Source: Arthrospiribacter ruber
GTDB taxonomy: Bacteria; Bacteroidota; Bacteroidia; Cytophagales; Cyclobacteriaceae
Length of the DNA: 64,000 nt
Direction: 5' to 3'
NCBI RefSeq assembly: GCF_019343195.1
Contig: NZ_RPHB01000001.1
Span: 682,001 to 746,000 of the forward strand
The notes beneath the pieces are model-generated. The model searched no databases. It was not told the origin of the DNA and saw only the letters and a program-made list of their open reading frames with translations. This document shows, one piece after another, positions 61,332 through 64,000 of this stretch (positions within the stretch are counted from its first letter, which is position 1; each line of letters begins with the position of its first letter). The translations under genes were made by a program, and so were the position numbers.

Positions 61332-63191
61332 TTAATTTAAAGTCGTGGAGTAGCTGGCTTCATTGCCGGCCATATCCCGTACTTTTAATAAAACCTCTCC
61401 TTTGAAAGGTTGTTTGTCCAACTTTTCGGACCAAATGACATTTTGCTTGTGCTCATAGCGCATCAGGATCCAATTTCCGTTCACCAAAGCCTCAAAATCC
61501 CTGATTCCTGATTTGTCATCCCTGATGATAAAGCGAAGTTCATCGGCATTGACTTTTACCGGCCGTATTACCGGGGCTACTTTATCCTCATCTATGACAA
61601 AAGTACCAAAATTTCTGGTTTTGAAACGGATATCCTCTGATTCCCATGTGCCACCAACAAAGCTTTTCCATCCATTCGGAGACTGATGGTACACATGTGC
61701 GCGGCTTTTGTCCCCTTCAAACCCAGTATCCTTAAAAAGGACTTCCATGTTACTTTGCAGATATTCCTGGGGCGAATTGATTTTGAGAGTGGTGTTTTTT
61801 CCTTGACCGCTTTTATTTATGCGCAGGAAAAGATCATCCAATAAAGTGTTTTCTTCAAAAATTAAATCGGCCTGTTCATGGTAATAAGCCAGCTCTTCTT
61901 TGAAAGGAATTTTATATTGAACCTCTGGAAAAATGGTTTCTGTACAAAGATTGATCTCTTCAGGAACACCATAATTCATATCCCACAAATAAACCCGCTT
62001 TCCATTTGATATATAAGAGGGCATTAATTCCATGATATGCCCATTTACTTTTACCTCAGCCATTTCCCCCCATTCGGACTGTCCGACCTCGATTTTCATG
62101 ACCTCCCTGTGATAGCTGACCACAGTTGGACTGGCACTGATCTTTCTGTTTTCTATTTGATCAAAAGCACCATCTGCCCCTTCAATATCCAATCCCACAA
62201 AGCGCGTATTTCCAAAATAGTCTTTCAGTGCCAATTCAACTTTCTTCTGCACTCCTGGGTCGGCTGTCAATGCTCCTGAGCCTCTTTCCTCAGGAGAATA
62301 GAGCTGCATCTGATTGTTCGGATGGTGGTAAACTCTGGTAAAGCGATTCTGATGGGTATGACTCAGGAGAAATCTGCTTTTATAAAAGTCAATGTGGTCT
62401 ACGTTGATTCTAAAAAGAGGGCTGTCATTTTCGGTGAGTTCGAAAATGGGTATTCCAAAAGTATTTCCCACACCATCCATTTTATCAATTGCATAGACTT
62501 CCAGTCCGACTCTTCCGCTGATTTTGACAGTTTGTGGAATAATGTACCTGCCCCCTTCTATCAGAGGTGTAAATTCTTTTCTGGAAAATTCGCCATCTAC
62601 TCGAGAAAGGTAATCCAATGGAGTCAGAGCTATTCTATAGACAATAGGAGGGGTGTTGTCTACGATTTCTTTGAAATGATACCGAAAAGGATCAATAGCA
62701 TGGTCCAGTGTATCTCTGATTTCAAAGTGCAGGTGCGGTCCACCCGAACTCCCCGTGTTTCCGCCGTTACCGATGATTTCTCCCTTTTTCACGGGCAGTT
62801 CCTGTGGTTCCAAAAAAACTTCAAGGTCATTTTTCTTTTCGGCATACATTTTTTCTCTCATGAAGTTCATGATCTTCGGGGAGAAGTTTCTTAAATGGGC
62901 ATAAACAGAAGATTGCCCATCATTGTGACGGATATAAAGTACGTTTCCATAACCATAGGAAGAAACCTTCATGCGGTAAACGTACCCGTCTGTGATGGAC
63001 AGAATGGGCTCTCCATCTACACCGCCGATTTTCACATCGATTCCTGAGTGAAAATGATTGGGGCGGATTTCAGAGAAATTTCCGGCGAGCAAGGCCCTTT
63101 GGCCGGGTTTTACAGGAAAAAGATAGTCTTGGCCCAAGACACTAAAGGAGAGCAAAAAGAAGAAAAGAAGGGGGAATTTATTTAACTTCAA
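61332..63191 (-). CDS. M23 family metallopeptidase, secreted
   Basis: This 619-residue protein has a signal peptide (ending VLGQ) and an early LytM/M23 domain (about 35-165): RPNHFHSGIDVKIGG contains the first zinc His and Asp and HLHFEIRD the H-x-H pair, so the endopeptidase site is intact. The long C-terminal region (about 170-619) is beta-rich and of unknown role. M23 enzymes cut peptidoglycan cross-links. Its start lies 14 bases inside the fumarylacetoacetase-family gene, so both are likely co-expressed. Confidence 0.9.
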   Translation of the reverse strand: MKLNKFPLLFFFLLSFSVLGQDYLFPVKPGQRALLAGNFSEIRPNHFHSGIDVKIGGVDGEPILSITDGYVYRMKVSSYGYGNVLYIRHNDGQSSVYAHLRNFSPKIMNFMREKMYAEKKNDLEVFLEPQELPVKKGEIIGNGGNTGSSGGPHLHFEIRDTLDHAIDPFRYHFKEIVDNTPPIVYRIALTPLDYLSRVDGEFSRKEFTPLIEGGRYIIPQTVKISGRVGLEVYAIDKMDGVGNTFGIPIFELTENDSPLFRINVDHIDFYKSRFLLSHTHQNRFTRVYHHPNNQMQLYSPEERGSGALTADPGVQKKVELALKDYFGNTRFVGLDIEGADGAFDQIENRKISASPTVVSYHREVMKIEVGQSEWGEMAEVKVNGHIMELMPSYISNGKRVYLWDMNYGVPEEINLCTETIFPEVQYKIPFKEELAYYHEQADLIFEENTLLDDLFLRINKSGQGKNTTLKINSPQEYLQSNMEVLFKDTGFEGDKSRAHVYHQSPNGWKSFVGGTWESEDIRFKTRNFGTFVIDEDKVAPVIRPVKVNADELRFIIRDDKSGIRDFEALVNGNWILMRYEHKQNVIWSEKLDKQPFKGEVLLKVRDMAGNEASYSTTLN

Positions 63192-63789
63192 AATCGAGCA
63201 ACTTTTGGTCTTCTATAAATGCTTCCAGGCGGTCGCCTACATTGATTTTACTGACTCCGGCAGGCGTTCCAGTAAAGATGAGATCTCCTTTTTTTAACGT
63301 GAAAAATCGGGATACGTATGCGATGATATCCGCAAAGTCAAATAGCATCATGGAAGTATTTCCTTTTTGCCTGGATTCACCGTTGATATTCAGGTGAAAA
63401 TTGATGTCATCTAGTTGGGAAAATTGTGCAAGGGGCAAAAAACCACCGATAGGCGCAGAGCCATTGAAGGCTTTGGCGATTTCCCAAGGCAAACCTTTGG
63501 ATTTGCACTTTTCCTGAAGGTCGCGCGCAGTAAAATCTATTCCTATTCCGATTTCTTCAAAATACCTGTGTGCAAATTCCTTTTGAATATACTTACCTTC
63601 CTTGGAGACTTTTAAAACCAACTCCACCTCATAATGGATATTTTGTGAAAAATCAGGATGGAAAAAAGGAGCATTGTTCTTTAAAACAGCGGTGTCCGGT
63701 TTGAGGAAAACCACAGGTTCTGTAGGTCTTTCATTTTTGAGTTCCTCTATGTGTTCAGCGTAATTCCTGCCTATGGCAATGACTTTCAT
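63178..63789 (-). CDS. Fumarylacetoacetate hydrolase family protein
   Basis: This 203-residue protein is a single-domain FAH-family enzyme: MKVIAIGRNYAEHIEEL, the metal-binding glutamates in IHYEVELVLKV, and GDLIFTGTPAGV near the C-terminus. Members of this size are oxaloacetate decarboxylases, acylpyruvases or related hydrolases acting on 2-oxo acids with Mg2+; the exact reaction is not evident. It overlaps the M23 peptidase gene by 14 bases. Confidence 0.9.
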   Translation of the reverse strand: MKVIAIGRNYAEHIEELKNERPTEPVVFLKPDTAVLKNNAPFFHPDFSQNIHYEVELVLKVSKEGKYIQKEFAHRYFEEIGIGIDFTARDLQEKCKSKGLPWEIAKAFNGSAPIGGFLPLAQFSQLDDINFHLNINGESRQKGNTSMMLFDFADIIAYVSRFFTLKKGDLIFTGTPAGVSKINVGDRLEAFIEDQKLLDFEVK

Positions 63790-63877
63790 GGATGAGATAT
63801 TCAGTGTTGGGAAACAAAATAAAGGATTTTTTCCCAGTCCTTCATGCAGTTTTTTATAAAGCCTTACAATAAGATGT

Positions 63878-64000
63878 TTACTCGGCTTTCAATACTTTTA
63901 TTGAAGGATTTAGACTAAGGATTGAATTTATAAATTCCTGATTGTTTTTAGGTGCAATATAAATTTCATCAAATTTATTGTATCGGATAAGAATGCCTTT
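63878..64000 (-). CDS. PH-like-domain protein, C-terminal end (5' truncated by window edge)
   Basis: The minus-strand frame is open from the right edge to a TAA at 63878-63880, giving 40 residues beginning KGILIRYNKFDEIYIAP and ending PSIKVLKAE. The segment resembles the last strands and helix of small bacterial PH-like-domain proteins. The rest lies outside the window, so length and membrane segments cannot be judged. Confidence 0.55.
   Translation of the reverse strand, partial: KGILIRYNKFDEIYIAPKNNQEFINSILSLNPSIKVLKAE

Overview
The window reads as a chromosomal segment of a Bacteroidota bacterium, most likely Cytophagales and plausibly Cyclobacteriaceae (family level is inference). The supporting signs are moderately AT-rich DNA, almost no Shine-Dalgarno sequences, many lipoprotein signal peptides, TonB-dependent receptors with a carboxypeptidase-regulatory-like N-terminal domain, two giant SprB-repeat/CHU_C proteins that look like type IX secretion substrates, a UDP-glucuronate decarboxylase, a split transketolase and many outer-membrane barrels. 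I see no rRNA, tRNA, CRISPR array, prophage or intact transposase gene.

Layout. 1-1.8 kb: 3' part of an arginine-decarboxylase-like gene and a small membrane protein. 1.9-8.9 kb: a surface cluster in which a secreted MORN-like/coiled-coil protein followed by a DUF2490-type barrel occurs twice, with two more small barrels between the copies. 9.4-15.5 kb: two divergent TonB-dependent receptors, then an Rrf2 iron-sulfur regulator and a D-threonine-aldolase/DSD1-type enzyme. 17-20 kb: a repeat-rich spacer, a beta-helix lipoprotein and a dienelactone hydrolase. 20.4-30 kb: mostly exported or lipid-anchored enzymes (M14 peptidase, PqaA-like protein, OmpA, aldose epimerase, GIN-domain protein, YbjQ, NlpC/P60). 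30-34.4 kb: a three-gene amidohydrolase operon on the minus strand. 34.7-40.5 kb: a tightly coupled plus-strand operon of a stand-alone response regulator, a membrane HEAT-like protein, a family-2 glycosyltransferase, a TPR/YaiO-like barrel protein and an unknown membrane-anchored protein. It is a plausible exopolysaccharide synthesis and export system and the best candidate here for an undescribed system.

40.8-47.8 kb: an LTA-synthase-like enzyme, a SAM methyltransferase, DUF3253, MsrA, DUF4920, a cytochrome c'-like lipoprotein, DprA, a MerR regulator and a rhamnose-mutarotase-like protein. 47.9-54.4 kb: tandem paralogous proteins of about 1050 residues (IgGFc-binding-like, PKD, SprB, CHU_C). 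54.6-58.4 kb: UDP-glucuronate decarboxylase, GalE and a GH99/WbsX-like lipoprotein. 58.5-58.8 kb: a MITE-like element with terminal inverted repeats and a 6-bp target duplication. 59-64 kb: split transketolase, Bcp peroxiredoxin, M23 peptidase, a fumarylacetoacetase-family enzyme and the 3' end of a PH-like-domain gene cut by the window edge.

Overall this is a cell-envelope neighbourhood: surface proteins, envelope enzymes, nucleotide-sugar supply and a probable regulated polysaccharide exporter. Functional names rest on motif recognition by eye; no searches were run.
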